Below, in pieces: positions 1 to 7,194 of a stretch of 31,064 bases of DNA. Numbering within the stretch: position 1 is the stretch's first letter; each line of letters starts with the position of its first letter. A program made the translations under genes and the position numbers. The notes under the pieces were generated by a model. It saw only the letters and a program-made list of their open reading frames with translations, was not told where the DNA came from and made no database searches. Source of the DNA: SIG78 sp045585955. Its GTDB lineage: Bacteria; Verrucomicrobiota; Lentisphaeria; Victivallales; Victivallaceae. The stretch lies in the NCBI GenBank assembly GCA_045585955.1, contig JAZMZK010000046.1, positions 1 through 31,064 on the forward strand, read 5' to 3'.

Positions 1-19
1 CCTCCTTTGTTGGAGGTTT
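1..19 (+). terminator. Possible terminator of an upstream gene
   Basis: The first 16 bases form a 5-bp stem (CCTCC/GGAGG) around a 6-base loop, followed by TTT. The stem may extend beyond the window edge, because AAA before CCTCC would pair with the TTT after GGAGG. It would end transcription of a gene left of the window. A second, weaker stem-loop (CCAC/GTGG, 40-50) is followed by CTCTTTT. The start is cut off, so this is tentative. Confidence 0.4.
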
Positions 20-111
20 GATGGGACAAGGATAATCTACCACAAAGTGGCTCTTTTGATAACCTTTTATGAAAAAAAATAAAGGAATTTGCAAGTTTTG
101 TAAGTAATACA

Positions 112-137
112 TTGATTATCAGATAATTAAGTATAAT
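112..137 (+). promoter_or_regulatory. Candidate promoter for the lipoprotein pair
   Basis: A perfect TATAAT lies at 132-137. The only -35-like sequence, TTGATT at 112-117, is 14 bases upstream, shorter than the usual 16-18. A start near 144 would leave a leader of about 44 bases before the ATG at 188, with AGGAG at 169-173. The surrounding 1-187 is AT-rich and shows no convincing ORF. Confidence 0.35.
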
Positions 138-187
138 TAAATAAAGAAAAATTTGACATTAACTAAATAGGAGAAAGGTTTAAACTT

Positions 188-643
188 ATGAAAATTAAAA
201 GCTTTATCGCATGTTTCATGCTGGCTCTGGTATTCACCGGCTGCCAGAATAGTGTAAACACGATTGAAAATGAAGATAAGAGCATGCGCCCGGATATTAT
301 CAGAGATAAACGGTTTGTAACCGATGGTTTTCTGAAAGACCGCCTTGCGCTGCGTGAGCTGACAGTTTCGCAAACCGCCGACGGTTTTATGCGTGTACAG
401 CTGACCGCCACCAACATCCGTGTAGGCGTACTGGCGCAGGCATGGAGCGGTATAACCGGCGAAAATCCGTACAATATACGCTACAAATTCACCTGGTTCG
501 ACCAGAACGGTATGGCTGTTGATTCTATTCTTTCGGATTGGCAAACCGCAGTTGTCATTCCGGGCGAAAGCGTACATCTGCAATCCGTTGCCCCGAAAAA
601 GAATTGCAAAGATTTCAGAATTGATTTGAGAGAAGCCAATTAA
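188..643 (+). CDS. YcfL-like outer-membrane lipoprotein
   Basis: A 151-residue lipoprotein. The signal peptide ends in a lipobox, FTGC, with Cys19 as the lipidated residue. The rest matches the YcfL/DUF1425 pattern: a central beta-rich domain with a YKFTWFDQNG-type strand at about residues 98-107, followed by 'W' and 'PGESVHLQS' segments. The start is ATG188 behind AGGAG at 169-173 and GAAAGG at 173-178. It sits 35 bases upstream of an LpoB-like gene, the same neighbour pair as ycfL-lpoB in Escherichia coli, which supports both assignments. YcfL has no settled function. The protein probably sits in the outer membrane facing the periplasm. The family call rests on pattern recognition and not on an alignment. 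Confidence 0.75.
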   Translation: MKIKSFIACFMLALVFTGCQNSVNTIENEDKSMRPDIIRDKRFVTDGFLKDRLALRELTVSQTADGFMRVQLTATNIRVGVLAQAWSGITGENPYNIRYKFTWFDQNGMAVDSILSDWQTAVVIPGESVHLQSVAPKKNCKDFRIDLREAN

Positions 644-678
644 AATACAATAAACATATAATAAAAGGAAAGAAAAAA

Positions 679-1317
679 ATGAACAAAAGCATTTTAGCCA
701 TCGGAGCCTCGGCAGCACTCATGTTATTGACCGGCTGCGCCTCAACTGAAATTTTTGAACCAGGGAGAGATACTTTAAATGTCAGAACTGAGAATCATGT
801 TTCTTCAGAGGAAATTCGACAAGCTGCTGTTAAAGCCATTAAAGATATTATGACAAATGATGTTTTTACGGAGTATCTTGCCGAGTACAAAAAAGAAGTA
901 AATGATCCCAAAGCCAGACCGAGAATGAAACTGGCGAAACTGATAAATGATACTACAGACACGGATATCAACGAAGCAGAATTGACAACTTTTATCCAGC
1001 GACAGTTACTCAATTCCAGAAAAGTCCTTATTTCTCTTGCAGAAGGCAGTGGACGCATAAATGAGATTGGCAAGTCCCGTAAACTTGAAGAGGATGACAA
1101 TTTTGACCAATCAACAGTTGCTAAACGCGGAACCTTAAAAGCAGCACGGTATGTTTTCCGCCCCCGTATTGTAAGAAACATTACAAACGATGGTTCCCGA
1201 AAAGTAGTTGTCACAACCTTTATAATGGAAATGGCAGATATCCATACCGGAGATGCTGTGTGGATTTTTGAAGAACAACTCGGTTTCCAAAAAAAGCGCG
1301 GTATGACCGGCTGGTAA
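679..1317 (+). CDS. lpoB: LpoB-like penicillin-binding-protein activator lipoprotein
   Basis: A 212-residue lipoprotein with lipobox LTGC (Cys20). The mature part has the LpoB (PF13036) order: a short 'INDTTDTDIN' strand-turn near residues 88-98, then 'L..FIQRQLLNSRKVL', then 'RYVFRPRIVRNITNDG' and a final 'DIHTGDAVWIFEE' strand where enterobacterial LpoB has 'QTGEIIWSG'. In E. coli LpoB reaches from the outer membrane through peptidoglycan to activate PBP1b. The long Pro-rich tether of E. coli LpoB is missing here, so its reach would be shorter. The RBS AAGGAAAG is at about 664-671. Next to a secretin locus it might help open or remodel the cell wall for the machine, which is an inference. 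The gap to cpaB (66 bases) contains no clear terminator. Confidence 0.7.
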   Translation: MNKSILAIGASAALMLLTGCASTEIFEPGRDTLNVRTENHVSSEEIRQAAVKAIKDIMTNDVFTEYLAEYKKEVNDPKARPRMKLAKLINDTTDTDINEAELTTFIQRQLLNSRKVLISLAEGSGRINEIGKSRKLEEDDNFDQSTVAKRGTLKAARYVFRPRIVRNITNDGSRKVVVTTFIMEMADIHTGDAVWIFEEQLGFQKKRGMTGW

Positions 1318-1383
1318 GTAAAAGTTTTTACCGGATGTCGGTGTAAAAAAATAAAAAGACATTAACAACAAAAGCGAAAAGAT

Positions 1384-2136
1384 ATGAAAAATATTATCCC
1401 GATCATTATTGCGGTAGTGCTGGGGTTTGTTGCCGTTTTTGCGGTCAGCAAAACAGTTTCCAAGACCAGTGCCAATATTGAAAAAAAGGTGGTTGTGGTT
1501 GCGGCATCCCGGGCGCTTGCGCCTAACGAAACTATTGCCGAAGCCTTTATCCGCCCCCGCAGTGTTGCCAGTTCGTCCCTGCCCCGTCAGCATATCAAAT
1601 GGGAAAACCGCAATATGCTTATCGGGCAGAAAGTGCTCCGTGCCATCCCCAAAGATGACTATGTGATGCTTTCCGATGTAGGTCTTACCCGCAGTATGGG
1701 CAATGTGATCGGCGATGGCGAATGGGGCGTGCCGGTTTCGTTTGCCAATGCCGCACTGGTAAACATGCTGCAACCCGGTGATGAAATTGCCATCGTCGGT
1801 TCGTTCAAAGTAACCAAGCAGGTCAAGTCCAATAAAAATGTGGATGCTGCGCCGGTAAAAATCCAGCAGAATGTAACCTCGGTGATCTTCCCCCGTGTCC
1901 GTATTCTGGAAATCAACGGCGGGTCTGTTCTGCTTTCGCTGCCGCCGCAGCAGGCAGTAGCGTTGACTGCGATCCAGCAGAAAGCCTCGCTCTACGCTCT
2001 GCTCCGCAAAACCAACGATACCAAAGCGTTGAACCGTAAAGATGCCGGTGTTTTTGAAGATGAAGCATTGTCAAAAATGCTTGACGGTTTGAATCCGATC
2101 GAAATACCGTCGGTGCCGACTGAAATCAAGGAGTAA
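1384..2136 (+). CDS. cpaB: CpaB/RcpC Tad pilus periplasmic assembly protein
   Basis: A 250-residue protein with an uncleaved N-terminal membrane anchor (about residues 4-22), then a SAF-type domain (about 33-95) with the typical 'VVVAASRALAPNETIAEAFI' opening and a 'GQKVLRAIPKDDYVMLSDV' strand. The RcpC/CpaB C-terminal domain follows ('AALVNMLQPGDEIAIVG', about 122-140, then 'VFPRVRILEING'). CpaB proteins sit in the periplasm with the secretin and stabilise the outer-membrane channel. It is followed by the secretin gene with a 7-base gap, and AAGGAG at its 3' end serves that gene. It has no strong Shine-Dalgarno of its own (only GCGAAAAG-like). The family and context are convincing. Confidence 0.88.
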   Translation: MKNIIPIIIAVVLGFVAVFAVSKTVSKTSANIEKKVVVVAASRALAPNETIAEAFIRPRSVASSSLPRQHIKWENRNMLIGQKVLRAIPKDDYVMLSDVGLTRSMGNVIGDGEWGVPVSFANAALVNMLQPGDEIAIVGSFKVTKQVKSNKNVDAAPVKIQQNVTSVIFPRVRILEINGGSVLLSLPPQQAVALTAIQQKASLYALLRKTNDTKALNRKDAGVFEDEALSKMLDGLNPIEIPSVPTEIKE

Positions 2137-2143
2137 TGTTATT

Positions 2144-3652
2144 ATGAAAAAATTTGCAACTGTTTTGGCTGGATTGTTTCTGTTCGTCTATGCATTTGCT
2201 TCTGAACAGGAGCGGTTCAGTATTCCTGTCGGCGGTATGCGGCTGATCGATTTTCCCTTCAGCATAGAAAATTACCGGATCAGTTCCAAAGGCAAGATCT
2301 CCGTGGAAGAAGTTTCTCCCAAACAGCTCCGGATCATCGGTCAAAGCATCGGGGAGTGCAGTTTGAGCATTTCCGGCGGCAACACCGAGCGCAGCTATAA
2401 TATCAGCATTGTCAGCAATATCAGTTCGATCATGAAACGGCTGCGCAACGATCTGGAATCTGTTCCGGAGCTTGATCTCTCCATAAACGGCGATTATATC
2501 GTTATCCGCGGTACAGTCAGCAGTCCTGAAAACTGGAAAACTTTGCAGAAAGTGTTGCCGCTCTACGATAAATCGGTCAACAACTTTGCAGTGTTCCGCC
2601 CGGCAGCCGAAACGATCCTCGGAATGAAACGCGCATTGCAGAATGCCGGATTCGTTTTCTGTGCAGAAGGCAAGCAGCCCGCAGTCGGCGAACTCTCTAT
2701 GCAGATGAACGATAACTCTATTATCATCACCGGCGAACTGCACAGCCAAACCCAGATAGCCAGGATCAAGCAGATAATGTCGACTTACAGCTGGCTGGCA
2801 TTCGACGGTAAAGCCTCCGCAGAAAAAGGTCAGGTCAATGCCATTCTCAACCTGACCGTGGTGGAAACTCCGCTCCAGGTCGAAGTCGTATATGTGGGGA
2901 TTACCGAAGAAGATTTGACCAACCTCGGCGGCGGCTCTGTAAGCGGCAATGCGAATTTGGGTATTCTTTATGATATCGTAGCCGGTAAAGCAACCAGCAA
3001 AACCGCCTCTTTCGGCGGCGATATGAATGCAACGCTGAATTTCCTGCAAAAAAACGGTGTCAGCCGCATTTACAAGGCTGGGCATGTATCGTTTACCAAC
3101 TCAACTAAAGGTTCACTGCACACCGGCGGTACGATCCACGCTAAAGTCAGCGGCGGCGATAACGGCGATGTAAAAAACATCGACTACGGTTTAAAAATCG
3201 ATGTCACAGGTACGCTGATTTCAGAAAATATGGTACGCATGGAATTGCAGTTGAGCAACTCCCATGTATCCCCCGCAGCCGGTGGCGACTATGACCAGAC
3301 GACCGACTCCACCAATCAGACGGTTATCTGTGCGCTGGATAGAACTATGGTGCTTGCCGGAGCCAAAAGCATTACAGAAAAAACTTCCCTATCCGGTCTG
3401 CCGATCCTCCGCAACACCCCGGTTTTGCAGTGGTTTGTTGCCACCGACGACAGCACAAAATCGGAAACCCGGCTGCTGATTCTGGTTTGCCCGCGCAAAG
3501 TACAATTCAATCCCGATGTGCAGATCACGATCCCCGTATCCGACGAAACTGCGCCCACTTACCGGGATGCCAAACGCCCCAACGCAGTCCGGAAAGAAGA
3601 AAATAAAAGATACCGCGGCAGTCTGAACTGGCTGAATTGGTTCTCCTGGTAA
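2144..3652 (+). CDS. cpaC: CpaC/RcpA outer-membrane secretin
   Basis: A 502-residue secretin forming the outer-membrane channel of the Tad machine. There is a signal peptide with likely cleavage after AFA (about residue 19). An N-terminal pilus-type domain (about 22-90, 'IPVGGMRLIDFPFSIENYRISSKG') and a BON/N1-like part ('LDLSINGDYIVIRGTVSS', about 112-130) follow. The secretin domain (about 240-470) carries 'VEVVYVGITEED', 'ATLNFLQKNGVSRI' and the family-typical end 'SLSGLPILRNTPVLQWFV' followed by 'SETRLLILVCPRKV'. AAGGAG at 2128-2133 lies inside the cpaB stop region, so translation is probably coupled. No CpaD/RcpB gene follows. One of the window's lipoproteins could act as pilotin, but nothing in the sequence shows this. 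Confidence 0.9.
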   Translation: MKKFATVLAGLFLFVYAFASEQERFSIPVGGMRLIDFPFSIENYRISSKGKISVEEVSPKQLRIIGQSIGECSLSISGGNTERSYNISIVSNISSIMKRLRNDLESVPELDLSINGDYIVIRGTVSSPENWKTLQKVLPLYDKSVNNFAVFRPAAETILGMKRALQNAGFVFCAEGKQPAVGELSMQMNDNSIIITGELHSQTQIARIKQIMSTYSWLAFDGKASAEKGQVNAILNLTVVETPLQVEVVYVGITEEDLTNLGGGSVSGNANLGILYDIVAGKATSKTASFGGDMNATLNFLQKNGVSRIYKAGHVSFTNSTKGSLHTGGTIHAKVSGGDNGDVKNIDYGLKIDVTGTLISENMVRMELQLSNSHVSPAAGGDYDQTTDSTNQTVICALDRTMVLAGAKSITEKTSLSGLPILRNTPVLQWFVATDDSTKSETRLLILVCPRKVQFNPDVQITIPVSDETAPTYRDAKRPNAVRKEENKRYRGSLNWLNWFSW

Positions 3653-3672
3653 TCAAATTTTAAGGATATATC

Positions 3673-5412
3673 GTGCGTAAACTGTTCGTAAAAAATATCA
3701 TAACCGGTGCTGAAACAGCCAAAGAACTGCCGGATGGCGACATAGTTCTGATGCTGGGCCGCCATTCCGAGTGCGATGTAGTGCTTGCCGGAACGACCGT
3801 TTCCCGCAAGCATGCCCGCCTCATGTCAGCAGGCGGCAGCTGGTTCATCGAAGATAATAGCAGTGCCTCCGGCACCAAACTCAATAACTCAAAAATTTCA
3901 GGAATTTTGCCGTTTGAGGAAAATGATATTGTTGCTATCGGCGATTTCAACATTGCCTGGCACAGTATGCTTGCGCCGGTTCCGGCAGCTCCCGCCGAAG
4001 TAAAAACGCCGTCCCCGGCACCTGCTCCGGCGGCAAAACCGGCACCGGTCACTCCGGCACCGGCGGCAGTTGCGGAGCCGGCAAAAGCAGCCGATGCATT
4101 TGCCAATGAGTTCCAGAATGCAACTTTGCTCTACACCGATGAAGCGATGCGTCTTAAACGGGCGATCCACGAAGATATCCTTGAAAAACTCAATTTGTCT
4201 GAAGATGCGCTGAAAAATGTTGCTTCAGCGGAAATCCTCCGGCAGGTGGAGTCCTGCCTTGAACAGGTTTTGCGGGAACGGCGGCATGAGATCCCCCGGG
4301 GCGTGCCGCTCGAAGATTTCCGCCAGGCGCTGCTGGATGAGCTGGTGGGTTTCGGTCCGATATCGCCACTCTTGCGTTCGCCGAAAATTTCGGAAATCAT
4401 GATCAACGGGCCGGATGTTATTTTTGTTGAAAGCCGCGGTAAACTCTACGAAAGCGGCATACGGTTTTTCAATGACCAGCATTTGCAGCAGATCATCTTG
4501 CGTATCGTTGAGCCGCTGGGGCGGCATGTTGACGATGCCAGTCCGATGGTGGATGCCCGTCTGCCGGATGGTTCGCGCGTAAATGCGATCATTCCGCCGC
4601 TGGCGCTCAAAGGCGCTTCGGTGACTATCCGTAAATTTTCTGAAAAAAAATTGACCACCGACGATTTGATCAACTTCGGCAGTATGACTCCGGAGATGGC
4701 GCTCTTTCTGGAAGAGGCTGTGCGTTCCCGCCAGAACATACTTGTTTCCGGGGGTACCGGTTCCGGGAAAACGACTCTGCTCAATGTATTGAGTTTGTTT
4801 ATTCCGCAGGGCGAACGGGTGATTACGATTGAAGACTCTGCTGAACTCAAACTTACTCACCGCAACCTGGTCAGTCTGGAAGCCCGCCCTGCCAATATTG
4901 AAGGCAAGGGGCGGGTCACGATCCGGGATCTGGTGGTGAATACTCTGCGTATGCGCCCCGACCGCATTATTGTCGGGGAGTGCCGTGGAGCTGAAGCATT
5001 GGATATGTTGCAGGCAATGAACACCGGTCACGACGGTTCGCTGACCACCTGCCACGCCAACACCCCGCGTGATGCCCTTACCCGGTTGGAAAATATGGTG
5101 ATGATGGCTGGTTTTGACCTGCCCTCCAAAGCGATCCGCGAACAGATCGCTTCGGCAGTGGATATTATTGTGCAGCAGACCCGTTTGGCTGACGGCTCGC
5201 GCAAGATCGTCCAAATCGCCGAAGTTACCGGCCGCGAAGGCGAAGTGATTTTGTTGCAGGATATATTCACCTTTGAACAGACCGGCATGGATGAAGAAGG
5301 TCATGTTGTGGGCTACCACACCGCAACCGGCAACATTCCGAATTTTGTGGAAGATATGCGTAAAAGCGGTAAATTGAAACTTGATATGTCAGTGTTCGTG
5401 CCTAAAAATTAA
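3673..5412 (+). CDS. cpaF: FHA-domain fusion to CpaF/TadA assembly ATPase
   Basis: A 579-residue cytoplasmic traffic ATPase that would power pilus assembly. The GTG start at 3673 is set by AAGGA at 3662-3666. Residues about 5-95 are an FHA phosphothreonine-binding domain with GR at 29-30 and SRKH at 44-47. The usual SxNGT loop is SASGT, so the Asn is missing. An Ala/Pro-rich linker (about 100-140) leads to the CpaF part: a helical region (about 145-230), the N-terminal domain ('ISEIMINGPDVIFVESRGK'), Walker A GGTGSGKT at 360-367, 'ITIEDSAEL', the Walker B region 'RPDRIIVGECRGAEALDML' with Glu436, and a His box 'LTTCHANTPRDA'. Typical CpaF is about 450 residues, and the excess is the FHA and linker. 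Direct control by a phosphorylated partner is inferred. Confidence 0.95.
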   Translation: MRKLFVKNIITGAETAKELPDGDIVLMLGRHSECDVVLAGTTVSRKHARLMSAGGSWFIEDNSSASGTKLNNSKISGILPFEENDIVAIGDFNIAWHSMLAPVPAAPAEVKTPSPAPAPAAKPAPVTPAPAAVAEPAKAADAFANEFQNATLLYTDEAMRLKRAIHEDILEKLNLSEDALKNVASAEILRQVESCLEQVLRERRHEIPRGVPLEDFRQALLDELVGFGPISPLLRSPKISEIMINGPDVIFVESRGKLYESGIRFFNDQHLQQIILRIVEPLGRHVDDASPMVDARLPDGSRVNAIIPPLALKGASVTIRKFSEKKLTTDDLINFGSMTPEMALFLEEAVRSRQNILVSGGTGSGKTTLLNVLSLFIPQGERVITIEDSAELKLTHRNLVSLEARPANIEGKGRVTIRDLVVNTLRMRPDRIIVGECRGAEALDMLQAMNTGHDGSLTTCHANTPRDALTRLENMVMMAGFDLPSKAIREQIASAVDIIVQQTRLADGSRKIVQIAEVTGREGEVILLQDIFTFEQTGMDEEGHVVGYHTATGNIPNFVEDMRKSGKLKLDMSVFVPKN

Positions 5413-5426
5413 CAGGGGAAAAGGAT

Positions 5427-6290
5427 ATGGACTATTTAAACATAATACTTATTTTTTCGGCAGTTACGCTGAGTTTTTACCTTGCCGTAACGATGTTTTT
5501 CAAAGTTTCGCTGGAGTCACTGGAAAAACGGAAAAATAAAAATTATGAAGTTGCCAGGCGTTTTATCAAACCCGAACAGCTGCTGAAAATACGCATTTGT
5601 TCCGGGATACTCTCCGGCGCCTTTTTGCTGCTGATATTGATTTACTGCAATGTTCAGAATCCGTGGATATACATAACCTGTTCGCTGGTCTTCGGCACTG
5701 CGGCATATTTTGCCCCGATGCTCTATTTTCTTTATAAGGAAAAGCAGCGCAAAGAAGCCTTTGAAAGCAAATTGCTGGATTTAACAATAACTCTTGCCAG
5801 CGGTATGCGTTCCGGTCTGGCGCTGGCTCAAGCGCTGGAAGCGGCAGCCAAGCGTATCGGCGACCCGATGAAAGAAGAGCTGGGGATCGTGCTGAAAGAG
5901 TACCGGCTGGGCTTGGAACTGGCAGATGCACTTGAGCGGCTCAATCAGCGTATGCCGTGCGAAGATCTGCATTTGCTGGTAACCAGTATCCGGCTTTCGG
6001 TAAAATCCGGCGGCAGTCTGGTGGATGTACTCGAAGAAATGATCAATACGATCCGCAGCCGCACTGAATTTCAGGAACGGTTGAAAAATATGACCGCCCA
6101 GGGTAAATTTGAAGCTCTGGCTATGTCGTTATCGCCGGTGGCGGCATTTATAATGCTGTATATAATCGACCCGGTGCTGATGACTCCGATGGTAACGACC
6201 GGAACCGGTTGGAGCGCAATCGGCGTGATCGCTGCGCTCATTGCTGTTGGTTTTACAGTGATCAATAAAATCGTTTCAGTTGAGGTATGA
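5427..6290 (+). CDS. tadB: TadB inner-membrane platform protein
   Basis: A 287-residue type II secretion F-domain protein. Hydrophobic segments lie near residues 5-22, 58-77, 79-100, 230-250 and 258-278. The cytoplasmic F domain (about 118-225) has 'LTITLASGMRSGLALAQALEAAAKR' followed by 'LLVTSIRLSVKSGGSLVDVLEEM', the usual TadB signature. With TadC it forms the inner-membrane platform that couples ATP hydrolysis by CpaF to pilin extraction. The RBS is AGGGGA at 5414-5419, and the gap to cpaF is only 14 bases. It overlaps the possible TTG start of tadC and certainly shares its end with the tadC ribosome-binding site. Confidence 0.92.
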   Translation: MDYLNIILIFSAVTLSFYLAVTMFFKVSLESLEKRKNKNYEVARRFIKPEQLLKIRICSGILSGAFLLLILIYCNVQNPWIYITCSLVFGTAAYFAPMLYFLYKEKQRKEAFESKLLDLTITLASGMRSGLALAQALEAAAKRIGDPMKEELGIVLKEYRLGLELADALERLNQRMPCEDLHLLVTSIRLSVKSGGSLVDVLEEMINTIRSRTEFQERLKNMTAQGKFEALAMSLSPVAAFIMLYIIDPVLMTPMVTTGTGWSAIGVIAALIAVGFTVINKIVSVEV

Positions 6291-6291
6291 T

Positions 6292-7194
6292 ATGCAAACG
6301 AATCAAATATTGTTATATGCAGTGGTTTTTATCGTTGTTTTCGGCGGTTTTATCGTTGCAAACTTTTTGATCAATATGCCCAAACGCCCCAAAGAGGATC
6401 TCGGCAAAAAGAATCTGCCGACGCTCTATCGTTTGAGCTGGAGTATATTGACTGTTTTTGTGTTGTCGATCGGCAATACGCTATCGAGAATACAGTCTGA
6501 CCGCACCAGAAAGCTGAAAAATCAACTGCTGCTTGCAAATATAAATATGCCGGTGGAATATGTTTATGCAGCTGAATTGCTGTATTCGGTGGTAATGTTT
6601 GTTTTGCCGCTGCTGTTTCTCCTGAAAAGCGAAAAAACCGGGGTGATTTTCTTTTTTGCCTTGATCTGCGGTTTTGTCGGGCTTATCTATCCTTCTATGG
6701 AAATAGCTTCCCGGGCGGAAAAGCGGCAGACGGCGATCCTGCGCAGTTTGCCGTTTGCAATAGATTTGATCGGTGCGGCAATGCGGGCTGGGCTGGATTT
6801 TAATGCAGCTATCCGCTACTATGTAACATCTGACAAAAACAGCAATCCGCTGGTGCTGGAATTCGGCATCATGCTGCGGCAGTTGGAACTGGGCAAAACC
6901 CGGGTGCAGGCACTGGAAGCTGTGGCTGCCAGGATCCAGCTTGATGAATTCAATTCTTTCTGTGCGGCGGTTGCTCACGGTACCGAAGTGGGTGCTTCTA
7001 TTGTAGATACGATGAAAATTCAAGCCGAAGAAATGCGGCGGGCCCGGTTCAATCTTGCAGAACGCAAGGCGGCCCGTGCGCCGTCAATAATGATTTTTCC
7101 GATAGCACTTTTTATCATGCCGGCAGTGTTTATTGTTATTGGCGTGCCGGTTTATTTGAAACTGCAATCCAGCGGAATGGGAGGATTGATGTAA
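6292..7194 (+). CDS. tadC: TadC inner-membrane platform protein
   Basis: About 300 residues. It is the second T2SSF-domain platform protein. Membrane segments lie near residues 5-24, 85-103 and 110-128, with a last one near 272-292. The F domain carries 'LPFAIDLIGAAMRAGLDFNAAI', then 'EFNSFCAAVAHGTEVGASIVDTMKIQAEEMR'. I chose ATG6292 because GAGG at 6282-6285 gives a 6-base spacing. An in-frame TTG at 6280 would overlap the end of tadB and has no ribosome-binding site. The stop codon TAA (7192-7194) shares its last base with the ATG of the next gene, so translation is coupled to the FHA membrane protein that follows. Confidence 0.92.
   Translation: MQTNQILLYAVVFIVVFGGFIVANFLINMPKRPKEDLGKKNLPTLYRLSWSILTVFVLSIGNTLSRIQSDRTRKLKNQLLLANINMPVEYVYAAELLYSVVMFVLPLLFLLKSEKTGVIFFFALICGFVGLIYPSMEIASRAEKRQTAILRSLPFAIDLIGAAMRAGLDFNAAIRYYVTSDKNSNPLVLEFGIMLRQLELGKTRVQALEAVAARIQLDEFNSFCAAVAHGTEVGASIVDTMKIQAEEMRRARFNLAERKAARAPSIMIFPIALFIMPAVFIVIGVPVYLKLQSSGMGGLM

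Noticed and set aside
153..158. TTGACA as a -35 box for the first gene
   Set aside because: A -10 box at normal spacing would fall on the ribosome-binding site, and the sequence there (near 176) does not resemble one.
657..662. TATAAT as a promoter for the LpoB-like gene
   Set aside because: A transcript start would fall inside the ribosome-binding site, and no -35 box lies at a workable distance.
1325..1350. Stem-loop between lpoB and cpaB as a terminator
   Set aside because: The stem needs a 2-base bulge and is followed by A-rich sequence, not a T-run, on the + strand.
2126..3085. A 319-codon minus-strand frame opposite the secretin
   Set aside because: Shadow of the secretin gene, with no initiation signal; the + strand has clear secretin sequence.
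4225..5319. A 364-codon minus-strand frame opposite cpaF
   Set aside because: The + strand has full CpaF motifs. The minus product is low in hydrophobic structure and matches nothing.
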